Shown in pieces: positions 18,241 through 26,415 of a stretch of DNA of 64,000 bases. Source of the DNA: Jannaschia marina (GTDB taxonomy: Bacteria > Pseudomonadota > Alphaproteobacteria > Rhodobacterales > Rhodobacteraceae); the NCBI RefSeq assembly GCF_013404595.1, contig NZ_JABVAX010000004.1, forward strand, positions 62,001-126,000. The letters run 5' to 3'. A model generated the notes under the pieces. The model had not been told where the DNA came from, made no database searches, and was given only the letters and a program-made list of their open reading frames with translations. Each line of letters begins with the position of its first letter. Position 1 is the first letter of the stretch. Both the position numbers and the translations under genes were made by a program.

Positions 18241-19149
18241 ATGTCCCACTGGATCGCCACCGACCGCGTGCGCCCGGAGCCGGAGACCTGCGCGCTCTCG
18301 GGGCGGATCGTCTGGGACGGGCCGCAGTCGCTCTGGACGCTCGCCCACGGCGTCGGCGGAATACTGGCTCTGGCGGTGTTTCCGTCGCTCCCGGGGTTCG
18401 CCGTCTTCCTCGCGCTCACGGCGGTCACTATCTGCGCGGGCCATTCCGTCGGAATGCACCGCCTTCTGATCCACAGGGCTTTCCGGGTGCCGAAGGGGCT
18501 CGAATACCTGCTCGTCTGGCTCGGCGTGCTCGTCGGGATGGCCGGGCCGATCGGCATGATCCGCGCCCATGACATGCGCGACTGGCACCAGCGGCAGACC
18601 CGTTGCCCACCGCATCCCTCGCACGCCGCGCGACCTCTGCGGGACATGTGGTGGCAGATGCATTGCCGGTTCCGGCTCGACCGCCCGCCCGCCTTCGTCG
18701 TGGAGCCCGAGGTGGCGGAGGATCGGGTCTATCGCTGGATGGAGCGGACCTGGCGGTGGCAGCAACTGCCGCTTGCCGTCGCGCTCTACCTGGCGGGCGG
18801 ATGGGGCTGGGTGCTCTGGGGTGTCTGCCTGCGGGTCTTCGTGTCGCTCACCGGACATTGGGCGGTGGGGCATTTCGCCCACCGGGGCCGCGTGACGGGC
18901 TGGCGGATCGAAGGGTTGCCGGTGCAGGGGAGCAACCTGCCGGGCCTCGGCCTCCTCACGTTCGGAGAGAACTGGCACGGCAACCACCACGCCTTTCCCC
19001 ATTCCGCAAGGCTCGGCGTGGAGCCGGGGCAGATGGATCCGGGCTGGTGGTTCATCCTGGCACTGGAGCGGGCGGGGCTGGCCCGGGAGGTAAGGGGGCC
19101 GCGGGACGCGCCGCCGCGGGAGGGGCTGGTGCGGGTCGGAGAGGCCTGA
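18241..19149 (+). CDS. Membrane fatty acid desaturase (acyl-CoA desaturase-like)
   Basis: A 302-residue membrane desaturase. His boxes: HRLLIH near residue 72, HDMRDWHQ near 110, and NWHGNHHAFPHS near 245. The first and last fit the delta-9 acyl-CoA/lipid desaturase group; the middle box is HDMRDWH rather than the common HRxHH, so subfamily and substrate are open. Several membrane segments precede and follow the boxes. It starts 46 bases after the CopD/HemJ-like gene and is probably the effector of the TetR-controlled operon, changing membrane lipid unsaturation. Confidence 0.88.
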   Translation: MSHWIATDRVRPEPETCALSGRIVWDGPQSLWTLAHGVGGILALAVFPSLPGFAVFLALTAVTICAGHSVGMHRLLIHRAFRVPKGLEYLLVWLGVLVGMAGPIGMIRAHDMRDWHQRQTRCPPHPSHAARPLRDMWWQMHCRFRLDRPPAFVVEPEVAEDRVYRWMERTWRWQQLPLAVALYLAGGWGWVLWGVCLRVFVSLTGHWAVGHFAHRGRVTGWRIEGLPVQGSNLPGLGLLTFGENWHGNHHAFPHSARLGVEPGQMDPGWWFILALERAGLAREVRGPRDAPPREGLVRVGEA

Positions 19150-19234
19150 GAGCCTCTGGCTTTCGTGCGCTGTGCGCTCGTTTCTGCACCGTGAGGCTGT
19201 GACGTCTCCTTTTGAGGCATCACCTTGCCGCCGA

Positions 19235-19260
19235 AAGCGTTCTGTCTTCGCAGAACGCTT
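19235..19260. terminator. Hairpin between convergent desaturase and second gap
   Basis: AAGCGTTCTG, loop TCTTCG, CAGAACGCTT gives a perfect 10-bp stem two bases from the gap2 stop. The T-tract is weak (three T on the minus side, two on the plus side), so terminator activity is likely but not certain. Confidence 0.55.
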
Positions 19261-19261
19261 C

Positions 19262-20260
19262 CTAGATCAATCGCCCCATATGCCCGGCGACGTCGGCCAT
19301 GCGGCAGGAGAAGCCCCATTCGTTGTCGTACCAGGCCAGCACGCGGACGGTGCGGCCGACGACCTTGGTCTGGTCGGGGGCGAAGATGGAGCTGTGGGTG
19401 GTGTGGTTGAAGTCGATGGAGACCTTGGGTTCCGGGTCGTAGGCCAGAACGGCTCCCATGTGCCCGGCGGCGGCTTCGGCCATGACCTCGTTCACGTCGG
19501 CCACCGTCACGTCGCGCGCGGCCTGGAACGTGAGATCCACGGCCGAGACGTTGGGCGTGGGGACGCGGAGCGCCGTGCCGTCGAGCTTGCCGGCGAGGTC
19601 GGGCACGACCTCGCCGATGGCCTTGGCCGCGCCGGTCGAGGTGGGGATCATCGCCATGGCGGCGGCTCGGGCGCGGTAGAGATCGGAGTGGCGGCGATCG
19701 AGCGTAGGCTGGTCGCCGGTGTAGCTGTGGATGGTGGTCATCACGCCGCTCTCGATGCCGATGGCGTCGTTCAGCACCTTGGCCATGGGGGCGAGGCAGT
19801 TGGTGGTGCAGCTCGCGTTCGAGGCGACGTGGTGGTCGGGCGTGAGCGCGCGGTGGTTCACGCCGTAGACGACGGTGAGGTCGGCGTTCCTGGCCGGCGC
19901 GGAGACGAGGACGCGCTTCGCCCCGCGCGACAGGTGGACGGCGGCGGCCTCGCGGTCGTTGAACTTGCCCGTGCATTCGAGGACGACGTCGACGCCTTCC
20001 CAGTCGAGCTCCGTCGGATCGTAGGTGGATTGCACCGTGATCGGCCCGTGGCCGAGGTCGAGCGTGTCGCCCGCCACGCGGACCTCGCCGCCGTAGCGGC
20101 CGTGGACGCTGTCGTAGCGCAGCAGGTGCGCGTTGGTCTCGATCGGGCCGGTCGCGTTCATCTTGACGACGCTCACGTCGTTGCGCGCCGCACTTGCGAT
20201 ATGGGCCAGCGTGCAGCGACCGATGCGCCCGAACCCGTTGATGCCGATGGTGACCGTCAT
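19262..20260 (-). CDS. gap2: Second glyceraldehyde-3-phosphate dehydrogenase (NADP-type residues)
   Basis: A 332-residue GAPDH, started at the ATG giving [17 protein letters not shown]; a longer in-frame start adds a leader without family support. The catalytic cysteine is in [12 protein letters not shown]. Unlike the first gap, the strand end reads KMNATG, so the NAD-selecting aspartate (D32 in Bacillus numbering) is alanine, and the L187-P188 pair is R-R (PTLDRRHSDLY). Both changes remove repulsion of, or add charge for, the NADP 2'-phosphate, so a gluconeogenic or NADPH-making role is inferred. Three operator-like sites lie upstream. Confidence 0.93.
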   Translation of the reverse strand: MTVTIGINGFGRIGRCTLAHIASAARNDVSVVKMNATGPIETNAHLLRYDSVHGRYGGEVRVAGDTLDLGHGPITVQSTYDPTELDWEGVDVVLECTGKFNDREAAAVHLSRGAKRVLVSAPARNADLTVVYGVNHRALTPDHHVASNASCTTNCLAPMAKVLNDAIGIESGVMTTIHSYTGDQPTLDRRHSDLYRARAAAMAMIPTSTGAAKAIGEVVPDLAGKLDGTALRVPTPNVSAVDLTFQAARDVTVADVNEVMAEAAAGHMGAVLAYDPEPKVSIDFNHTTHSSIFAPDQTKVVGRTVRVLAWYDNEWGFSCRMADVAGHMGRLI

Positions 20261-20343
20261 GTCCGAAACTCCTGCTCTGCCCGCCTTGGCGGTAGGCCAG
20301 CGGTCACCCGGGGGCAACCGGGAAAGGCAAGAGGGGCCAGAGT

Positions 20344-20387
20344 GTTAGCGTTAAACGTGACTGCTTGCGCTAACGGTTAGCGCAAGC
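20344..20387. promoter_or_regulatory. Cluster of three LacI-type operators upstream of gap2
   Basis: GTTAGCGTTAAAC at 20344-20356 is followed by a perfect inverted repeat, GCTTGCGCTAAC-G-GTTAGCGCAAGC, at 20363-20387. Each 12-bp arm is itself a CG-centred site matching GTTAGCGCTAAC at 10 of 12 positions. Centre spacings are 19 and 13 bp. The sites are 84-127 bases before the gap2 start, enough for cooperative binding. Confidence 0.6.
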
Positions 20388-20463
20388 GGGCGGAAAGGCG
20401 CGCGTTGACCCGGGCGATGGCGGCCTAGATCGTGAGCCGGACTTAACGAGGGATTCGGATGCC

Positions 20464-21417
20464 ATGAGCGGACTACTTGCGCTTCTCGACGACGTGGCGG
20501 CGATCGCCAAGGTTGCTTCCGCCTCGATCGACGACGTGGCCGCGCAGGCGACGAAGGCGGGGGCGAAGGCGGCCGGCGCGGTGATCGACGACGCGGCGGT
20601 GACGCCGAAGTATGTCCACGGCTTCCAGGCGGCGCGGGAGTTGCCGATCGTCTGGAAGATCGCGCGCGCCTCGATCTTCAACAAGCTCGTCATCCTCCTG
20701 CCGATCGCGATGCTGCTGTCGCAGTTCGCGCCCTGGCTGATCCCCTATTTCCTGCTCCTCGGCGGTCTCTACCTCTGCTACGAGGGGGCCGAGAAGGTCT
20801 ATCATTGGCTCGTCCCCCACGACGACCTGAGCGAGATCGACCCCGAGACGACCCAGCTCGACGAGACCCACCTCGAGGAAAAGCGGGTGAAGGGCGCGAT
20901 CAAGACCGATTTCATCCTCTCGGCCGAGATCATGACGATCATCCTCGCCAACATCGACCCGGGTAGCAGCTGGGTCTTCGAGGCGGCCGTGCTGGGCCTT
21001 GCCGGGCTCGTCATCACCATCGCGGTCTACGGCGCGGTGGCGCTCATCGTGAAGGCCGACGACGTGGGCCTCGCCATGGTCGAGCGCGGGCGCTTCGCCT
21101 TCACGCGCGCGGTCGGCGCGGCGGTGGTGAAGGGAATGCCGGGGTTCATGCTCCTGCTGACGATCATCGGCACGGCGGCGATGATCTGGGTCGGCGGCAA
21201 CATCGTCGTCCATGCCGTGGGCGAGATCGTCTGGCACTGGCCCTACGACACGATCAAGGCGGCGGGGAAGGCGGTGTCGGAGGCCATCGGCACGGCCAAG
21301 GGCTTCGTCAACTGGTTCACGGTGGCCTTCCTCGACGGGATCCTGGGGCTGGCCGTCGGCTTCGTGCTGATACCGCTGGTGGGGATGGTGTCGAAGAAGG
21401 AGGACACCGCCCACTGA
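20464..21417 (+). CDS. DUF808 (YedI-like) inner membrane protein
   Basis: A 317-residue DUF808 protein. The opening SGLLALLDDVAAIAKVASASIDDVAAQA is the family's hallmark, followed by AVIDDAAVTPKYVHGF, and about six membrane segments between residues 75 and 310. E. coli YedI belongs here; no function is established. It is divergent from gap2, sharing the 200-base region with the operator cluster, though the operators are nearer the gap2 side. Confidence 0.93.
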   Translation: MSGLLALLDDVAAIAKVASASIDDVAAQATKAGAKAAGAVIDDAAVTPKYVHGFQAARELPIVWKIARASIFNKLVILLPIAMLLSQFAPWLIPYFLLLGGLYLCYEGAEKVYHWLVPHDDLSEIDPETTQLDETHLEEKRVKGAIKTDFILSAEIMTIILANIDPGSSWVFEAAVLGLAGLVITIAVYGAVALIVKADDVGLAMVERGRFAFTRAVGAAVVKGMPGFMLLLTIIGTAAMIWVGGNIVVHAVGEIVWHWPYDTIKAAGKAVSEAIGTAKGFVNWFTVAFLDGILGLAVGFVLIPLVGMVSKKEDTAH

Positions 21418-21531
21418 GCCCGGGTGCGGGGCAGGGTGTCGCAGGGCAGGCCAAGGGCCGAATAGACGGGCCCGCCGCGTGTTGTCGGTGCGGACGCGAA
21501 AGACGCGTTCGTCGAGCAACAGGATACGACA

Positions 21532-22074
21532 ATGTCTAGACTTCTTCTTCTGGGTACCGTCACCGGTGCCGTCATCGCCGGTGTCTACGCGGCCCCCGTG
21601 CGGGCGGAGGGTGACGCGCCCGCGACGGCCCGGGCCGACATCATCGACCTTGCCGGCGACACGATCGGTGAGGCGCGGCTGACGCAGGGCGCGACCGGCG
21701 TGCTGCTTTACTTGCGGGTCGAGGGGCTGACGCCCGGCGCGCATGGCCTGCATCTGCACAGCCGGGGCATCTGCGAGACGCAGGAGAGCTTTTCGACCGC
21801 CATGGGCCACGTCGACATGGTCGAGGGCGGGCACGGGCTTCTGAACCCCGCGGGGCCGGAGGCGGGCGACATCCCCAACATCTTCGTCGCGGCCGACGGC
21901 ATCGGGGAGATGGAGGCCTATCTGACCATGGTCTCGCTGGAGGAGGGCGCGCAGAACCTGCTCGACGCCGACGGCTCCACGATCATGATCCACGAGAATG
22001 CCGACGACCACGTGAGCCAGCCCATCGGCGGGTCCGGCGCGCGGGTGGCCTGCGGCGTGATCGAGGCGGGCTGA
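21532..22074 (+). CDS. sodC: Periplasmic superoxide dismutase, Cu-Zn family, altered Zn site
   Basis: A 180-residue protein with a signal peptide ending VYAAPVRAEG. Copper-site histidines are in HLHSRGIC, MGHVD and MIHENADDH; the second zinc-loop His is in GGHGLLNP and the zinc aspartate in GDIPNI. The usual third zinc His, two residues before GDL, is glutamate here (PEAGDIPN). So the copper site looks intact and the zinc site unusual. The cysteine pair (RGIC and VACG) for the structural disulfide is kept. It is convergent with the following Old Yellow Enzyme gene. Confidence 0.88.
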   Translation: MSRLLLLGTVTGAVIAGVYAAPVRAEGDAPATARADIIDLAGDTIGEARLTQGATGVLLYLRVEGLTPGAHGLHLHSRGICETQESFSTAMGHVDMVEGGHGLLNPAGPEAGDIPNIFVAADGIGEMEAYLTMVSLEEGAQNLLDADGSTIMIHENADDHVSQPIGGSGARVACGVIEAG

Positions 22075-22081
22075 GCCGGGG

Positions 22082-23272
22082 TCAGCCCCCGAACCGGATG
22101 CGCCAGAGCGCTTCCCGCGCCCGGTCGCGCGCCGCGTAGGCGGTGACGGCTGCCGGCAGGTCGTCCGGGGAGACCCCCGGGCGGCCCTCGGCCAGCGCGG
22201 TCATCTCCATGGTGTACCAGGCGGTGATGCCGCCCTCGGGCGGGGCGGTGAAGCGGGGGAAGGCCGCGTCGCGGCCGTCCCTGCGCCAGGTCTCGGGCAG
22301 GTCGGGGGCGAGGATGAGCGCGCGGGCGAGGCCCACGACGTCGACGGCCCCCGTCTCGAGCGCGGCGATGGCGTCGGCGCGGGTCTTGACCCCGCCGTTC
22401 AGCATCAGCGGCACAGTGGTCCGCGCGCGGGCGCGGCGGGCGAAATCGAGGAAGTAGGGCCCGGAGGAGACGCGGTCGGAGGCGGACGCCGCTCCGGGGA
22501 AATAGGTGCCGCCGGAGATGTCGATGAGGTCGAGGCCCGCGCCGTCGAGCGCGGCGATGACATCGAGCGCCTCGGCCTCTGCGAAGCCGCCGTCGAGCTG
22601 ATCGGTGGCGTTGAGCTTGAGGGCCACGGGGAAGGCGGGGCCGACGGCGGCGCGCACGGCGGCGATCACGGCGCGGAGGAGGCGCATCCGGTTGTCGAGC
22701 GACCCGCCCCAGGCGTCGGTGCGGCGGTTGAAGAGGGGGGAGAGGAACTGGCTCAGGAGGAAGCCGTGCGCCGCGTGGATCTGGACGCCGGTGAAGCCCG
22801 CGTCGCGGGCGCGGATGGCGGTGGCGGCGAGGGTGGCGGGCAGGGCCTCGATCTCCGCGACGGTCATTTCGGCGCAGGTGAGGCCCGGCAGGTCGAGGGC
22901 CGAGGGCCCGCGCGGGCGGGAGATCGGCGGATGCGCCATGGCGCCGGCGTGGCCGAGTTGCGCCCAGAGGTGGGTGTCCTGCGCCGTGCCCGCCGCCGTC
23001 AGTGCGCGGAGGGCGGCGGTGTTGGACCGCGCGGAGAGGACGAGGTTGCCCGGCTTCTCGGCCGTACTCGGATCGCCCTGCACCTCGCCCACGATGGCGG
23101 CCGCCACGCCGCCCGTCGCCCAGCGGGCGTAGAGCGCGGTTTGGCCGGGCCCCGGATCGCCGCGCCCGTCGCCCAGCGAATCCGACATCGCGGATTTGAC
23201 GAGCCGGTTTTTCAGGACCGCCCCGCAGGGCAGGGTCAGGGGGCGGAAGAGGATGTCGCCCGCCCCCGTCAC
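22082..23272 (-). CDS. NADH:flavin oxidoreductase, Old Yellow Enzyme family
   Basis: A 396-residue TIM-barrel flavoprotein. FRPLTLPCGAVLKNRLVKSAMSD opens the FMN site, WAQLGHAGAM and GFTGVQIHAAHGFLLSQFLSPLFNRRTDAWGGSLDNRMRLL give the OYE signature, and PLMLNGGVKTRADAIAAL closes the barrel. The start is GTG, one base after the tkt stop codon, so it is probably co-transcribed with tkt. OYEs reduce activated double bonds; the natural substrate cannot be read. Confidence 0.93.
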   Translation of the reverse strand: MTGAGDILFRPLTLPCGAVLKNRLVKSAMSDSLGDGRGDPGPGQTALYARWATGGVAAAIVGEVQGDPSTAEKPGNLVLSARSNTAALRALTAAGTAQDTHLWAQLGHAGAMAHPPISRPRGPSALDLPGLTCAEMTVAEIEALPATLAATAIRARDAGFTGVQIHAAHGFLLSQFLSPLFNRRTDAWGGSLDNRMRLLRAVIAAVRAAVGPAFPVALKLNATDQLDGGFAEAEALDVIAALDGAGLDLIDISGGTYFPGAASASDRVSSGPYFLDFARRARARTTVPLMLNGGVKTRADAIAALETGAVDVVGLARALILAPDLPETWRRDGRDAAFPRFTAPPEGGITAWYTMEMTALAEGRPGVSPDDLPAAVTAYAARDRAREALWRIRFGG

Positions 23273-23273
23273 G

Positions 23274-25304
23274 TCAGAGAAGCTCGCGCGTTGCCTTGGC
23301 GACGGCCTCGGGGGTGATCCCGAAATGCTCGAAGAGGGTGCCTGCGGGGGCGGAGGCCCCGAAGTCGTCCATGCCGACGAAGGCCCCCTTGTCGCGCTTG
23401 CCGCGCTCGCCCGTGAGCCAGCGGTCCCAGCCCATGCGCGCGCCGGCCTCGACGGCCACGCGGACGGGGCCGGCGGGCAGGACCTTCTTGCGGTACTTCT
23501 CGTCCTGCGCTTCGAAGAGCTCCCAGCAGGGCATGGAGACGACGCGGGTGCCGATGCCCTCGGCCTGCAGGATGTCGCGGGCCTTCATGGCGATCTCGAC
23601 CTCGGAGCCGGTGGCCATGAGGATCGCCATGCGCTTGCCCTCGGCCTCGGCCAGCACGTAGGCCCCCTGCGCGACGAGGTTCTTGTTGGTGAACTCGGTG
23701 CGCAGCGTCGGCAGCCCCTGCCGCGTGAGCGACAGGACCGAGGGCGTGCGCTCGGCGGTGAGCGCCAGCTCCCACGCCTCGGCCGTCTCGACGGTGTCGC
23801 AGGGGCGGAAGACGTTGGTGTTGGGCGTCGCGCGGCAGATGGCGAGATGTTCGACCGGCTGGTGCGTCGGGCCGTCCTCGCCGAGGCCGATGCTGTCGTG
23901 GGTCATCACGTAGGTGACGGGGATGCCCATCAGGGCCGAGAGCCGCATGGCGGGGCGCGCGTAGTCGGTGAAGCAGAAGAAGGTGCCGCCGTAGGGCCGC
24001 GCGCCGCCGTGCAGCGCCATGCCATTCATCGCCGCGGCCATGCCGTGCTCGCGGATGCCGTAGTAGACGTAGCGGCCCTTGCGGTCCTCGGGCGAGAAGA
24101 TGCCGAGATCGGGGGTCAGCGTGTTGTTGGAGCCGGTGAGGTCGGCGGAGCCGCCGATCGTCTCGGCCATGATCGGGTTCACGACCTCGAGCACGGTCTC
24201 CGACGACTTGCGCGTGGCCATCTTGGGCTTCGCTTCGGCGATCTGGCGTTTGAGCGCCTTGATCGTGGCCGAGAGCTTGCGCGGGGCCTCGCCGGCGAGC
24301 GCGCGGTCGAACTCCTTGCGCTTGCCCTGGCCCATCTCGGCGAAGCGCACTTCCCAGGCGGCGCGCTCCTCGGCTCCGCGGGCGCCGATGGCCTCCCACT
24401 CGGACTTGAGGTCGGCGGGGATCTCGAAGGCCGGCTGCTCCCAGCCGTAGGCGCGTTTGGTGTCGGCGATCAGCGTCGCGTCGGTCAGCGCGCCGTGGCC
24501 CTTGGAGGTGTCCTGCGCCGAGGAGCCGATGGCGATATGCGTCTTGCAGGCGACCATCGTGGGCTTCTTGCCCTTCTTGGCGTCGGTGAGGGCCGCGTCG
24601 ATGGCCGCCGGGTCGTGGCCGTCGACCTCGATCACGTCCCAGCCCGAGGCCTTGAAGCGCTGCTTCTGGTCGGTCGAGTCGGCCAGCGAGACCTTGCCGT
24701 CGATGGTGATGCCGTTGTCGTCCCAGAGGACGATCAGGTGGCTGAGCTGCAGGTGCCCGGCGAGCGCGATGGCCTCCTGGCTCACGCCCTCCATCAGGCA
24801 GCCGTCGCCGGCGACGACCCAGGTGTAGTGGTCGACGATCTTGCGGCCGAAGCGGGCGCGCTGGATCTCCTCGGCGATGGCCATGCCGACCGAGGTGGCG
24901 ATGCCCTGGCCGAGCGGGCCGGTCGTCGTCTCGATACCGGGGGCGTGGCCGTATTCCGGGTGGCCGGCGGTGATGGAGCCGAGCTGCCGGAAGGCGCGGA
25001 TCTGCTCGATCGTCATCTCGGGGTAGCCGGTGAGATGGAGCAGCGAGTAGAGCAGCATCGAGCCGTGTCCGGCCGAAAGGACGAAGCGGTCGCGGTCGGG
25101 CCAGTCGGGGCGCGAGGCGTCGAACTTCAGGTGCTTCTCGAAGAGGACGGTGGCGACGTCCGCCATGCCCATGGGCATCCCCGAGTGGCCCGAATTGGCG
25201 GCGGCGACCGCGTCGAGCGTCAGCGTGCGGATGGCCGCGGCACGCCGCCAGTGGTCGGGGTTCGCGCTGCGCAGGGCGTCGAGGTCGGGGGCGTGCTCGC
25301 TCAT
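23274..25304 (-). CDS. tkt: Transketolase
   Basis: A 676-residue full-length transketolase. The thiamine-diphosphate motif [20 protein letters not shown] runs to [21 protein letters not shown] and [20 protein letters not shown] lie in the pyrimidine domain, and [15 protein letters not shown] in the C-terminal domain. It links the pentose phosphate pathway (and, in CO2-fixing relatives, the Calvin cycle) with glycolysis. It is divergent from the zauP-like/zapA pair, a neighbourhood common in alphaproteobacteria. No LacI-type site was seen upstream. Confidence 0.98.
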   Translation of the reverse strand: MSEHAPDLDALRSANPDHWRRAAAIRTLTLDAVAAANSGHSGMPMGMADVATVLFEKHLKFDASRPDWPDRDRFVLSAGHGSMLLYSLLHLTGYPEMTIEQIRAFRQLGSITAGHPEYGHAPGIETTTGPLGQGIATSVGMAIAEEIQRARFGRKIVDHYTWVVAGDGCLMEGVSQEAIALAGHLQLSHLIVLWDDNGITIDGKVSLADSTDQKQRFKASGWDVIEVDGHDPAAIDAALTDAKKGKKPTMVACKTHIAIGSSAQDTSKGHGALTDATLIADTKRAYGWEQPAFEIPADLKSEWEAIGARGAEERAAWEVRFAEMGQGKRKEFDRALAGEAPRKLSATIKALKRQIAEAKPKMATRKSSETVLEVVNPIMAETIGGSADLTGSNNTLTPDLGIFSPEDRKGRYVYYGIREHGMAAAMNGMALHGGARPYGGTFFCFTDYARPAMRLSALMGIPVTYVMTHDSIGLGEDGPTHQPVEHLAICRATPNTNVFRPCDTVETAEAWELALTAERTPSVLSLTRQGLPTLRTEFTNKNLVAQGAYVLAEAEGKRMAILMATGSEVEIAMKARDILQAEGIGTRVVSMPCWELFEAQDEKYRKKVLPAGPVRVAVEAGARMGWDRWLTGERGKRDKGAFVGMDDFGASAPAGTLFEHFGITPEAVAKATRELL

Positions 25305-25431
25305 GTCGGTCTCTCCGTGACTGTCGGCCTTCTCCTAGCAGGCCCACGCCGGGGTGCAAGGATGGGGCGCGGGCCCTTTGACACCGGGCGCCATTTGCGG
25401 TGACTTGGGGCAAAGACCCAAGGGAAGGGAC

Positions 25432-25830
25432 ATGCAAATGGCGGAACAGGCGGAGCTCGACAGCCGCATCGCCCGGCTGGAGGCGGCGCTCGCGGCGACG
25501 GCCGAGGCCCTCGAGGAGAGCCTGGCGGCGCAGACGGCGGCCCCGGAGACGGGTGCCGAGCTGGAAGCGGCGCAGGCCGAGCTTTCCACCGCGCGGCAGA
25601 CGATCGAGACGCTCGAAAGCCACGTGAAGGACCGCGAGACGGCGCTCGACCGGGCGCTCAAGCGGGCCGAAGCGGCTGAAGCGGCCCCGGCGGAGGCCGC
25701 GGTCGGCGGTGACACCGCCGCGCTCGAGGCGCAGATCGCGGAGCTGAAGGCGGCGCGGGCGCAGGACCTCGCCGAGATGAAGGCGCTTTTGGCCGAGTTG
25801 GAACCGATGCTGGAGACCGCGGATGCCTGA
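25432..25830 (+). CDS. Coiled-coil protein upstream of zapA, candidate ZauP
   Basis: About 132 residues, almost all predicted coiled coil (ELDSRIARLEAALAATAEALEE, then ELSTARQTIETLESHVKD), rich in Ala, Glu and Leu, with no membrane segment. Either ATG 25432 or ATG 25438 fits the AAGGGAAGGGA site just upstream. The stop overlaps zapA by 8 bases. In Caulobacter the coiled-coil ZauP is encoded with ZapA and works with it to tighten the Z-ring; position and structure match, but I cannot align the two, so the name is a candidate only. Confidence 0.75.
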   Translation: MQMAEQAELDSRIARLEAALAATAEALEESLAAQTAAPETGAELEAAQAELSTARQTIETLESHVKDRETALDRALKRAEAAEAAPAEAAVGGDTAALEAQIAELKAARAQDLAEMKALLAELEPMLETADA

Positions 25831-26236
25831 CATGACCATCGAGATCGGCGGCAAGTCATTCACCGTCGCCTGCCAGGACGGCGAGGAAGGCTACCTGACC
25901 GCCGCCGCCGAGCTTCTGAACCGGGAGGCGCAGACGCTTCTGCAGTCGGGCGCGCGGCTCACGCAGGACCGGATGCTGCTGATGGCGGGGCTGATGCTTG
26001 CCGACAAGTCGATCTCGGCCGACGAGGAGCTGCGGGCCCTCGACCGCCGGCTCGCCCAGCAGACGAAGCAGATCGACGAGTTGCGCGCCCGCCCCGCGCC
26101 AGACCCCGAGACGCGGGAGGTGGTGAAGGAGGTCGAGGTCGTGAAGGAGGTCGTGCCGGACGCCGCGGTCGAGCGCCTCGACGCGCTGGCCGCCCGGGCC
26201 GAGGCGCTCGCCGCGAAGGTGCGCGAGGCGGGGTAG
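25823..26236 (+). CDS. zapA: Cell division protein ZapA
   Basis: A 137-residue ZapA. The N-terminal globular part reads TIEIGGKSFTVACQDGEEGYLTAAAELLNREAQTLLQ, then MLLMAGLMLADKSISADEELRALDRRL leads into a coiled coil. ZapA tetramers cross-link FtsZ filaments. ATG 25823 overlaps the upstream gene; ATG 25832 is an alternative. The C-terminal part (VVKEVEVVKEVVPDAAVERLDALAARAEALAAKV) is longer than in enteric ZapA. The 6S RNA gene often found downstream of zapA was not seen; the gap holds repeat elements instead. Confidence 0.92.
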   Translation: MPDMTIEIGGKSFTVACQDGEEGYLTAAAELLNREAQTLLQSGARLTQDRMLLMAGLMLADKSISADEELRALDRRLAQQTKQIDELRARPAPDPETREVVKEVEVVKEVVPDAAVERLDALAARAEALAAKVREAG

Positions 26237-26262
26237 GGGCGTCGTGATCGTCGGGACCGCAC

Positions 26263-26396
26263 GTCATCGTCGGGCTTGACCCGGCGATCTCTCACCGTCG
26301 GCGGGAAGGTTTTCCGGGAGATGCTCGGGTCGAGCCCGGGCATGAGGGCTGCTGATAGACGGGTGGCGAGAGATGCCCGGGTCGAGCCCGGGCAGG
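26263..26396. repeat. Palindromic repeat element (copy 2) plus an extra half
   Basis: 26263-26346 has the GTCAT-hairpin-ATCTC left part and the GAGAT-CTCGGGTCGAGCCCGGG right part ending in CATGAG, with a longer spacer than the other copies. A second right half, GAGAGATGCCCGGGTCGAG onward, follows at 26368-26396. The left hairpin (CGGGCTTGACCCG) differs from the right one, so the mirror pairing is imperfect. It fills the gap between zapA and the convergent SDR gene. Confidence 0.8.
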
Positions 26397-26415
26397 GCCG
26401 TGGCCGGTGTCGGCG

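Noticed and set aside
26237-26415. Possible 6S RNA downstream of zapA
   Set aside because: The gap is filled by palindromic repeat halves and lacks the long rod with an open central bubble expected of 6S RNA.
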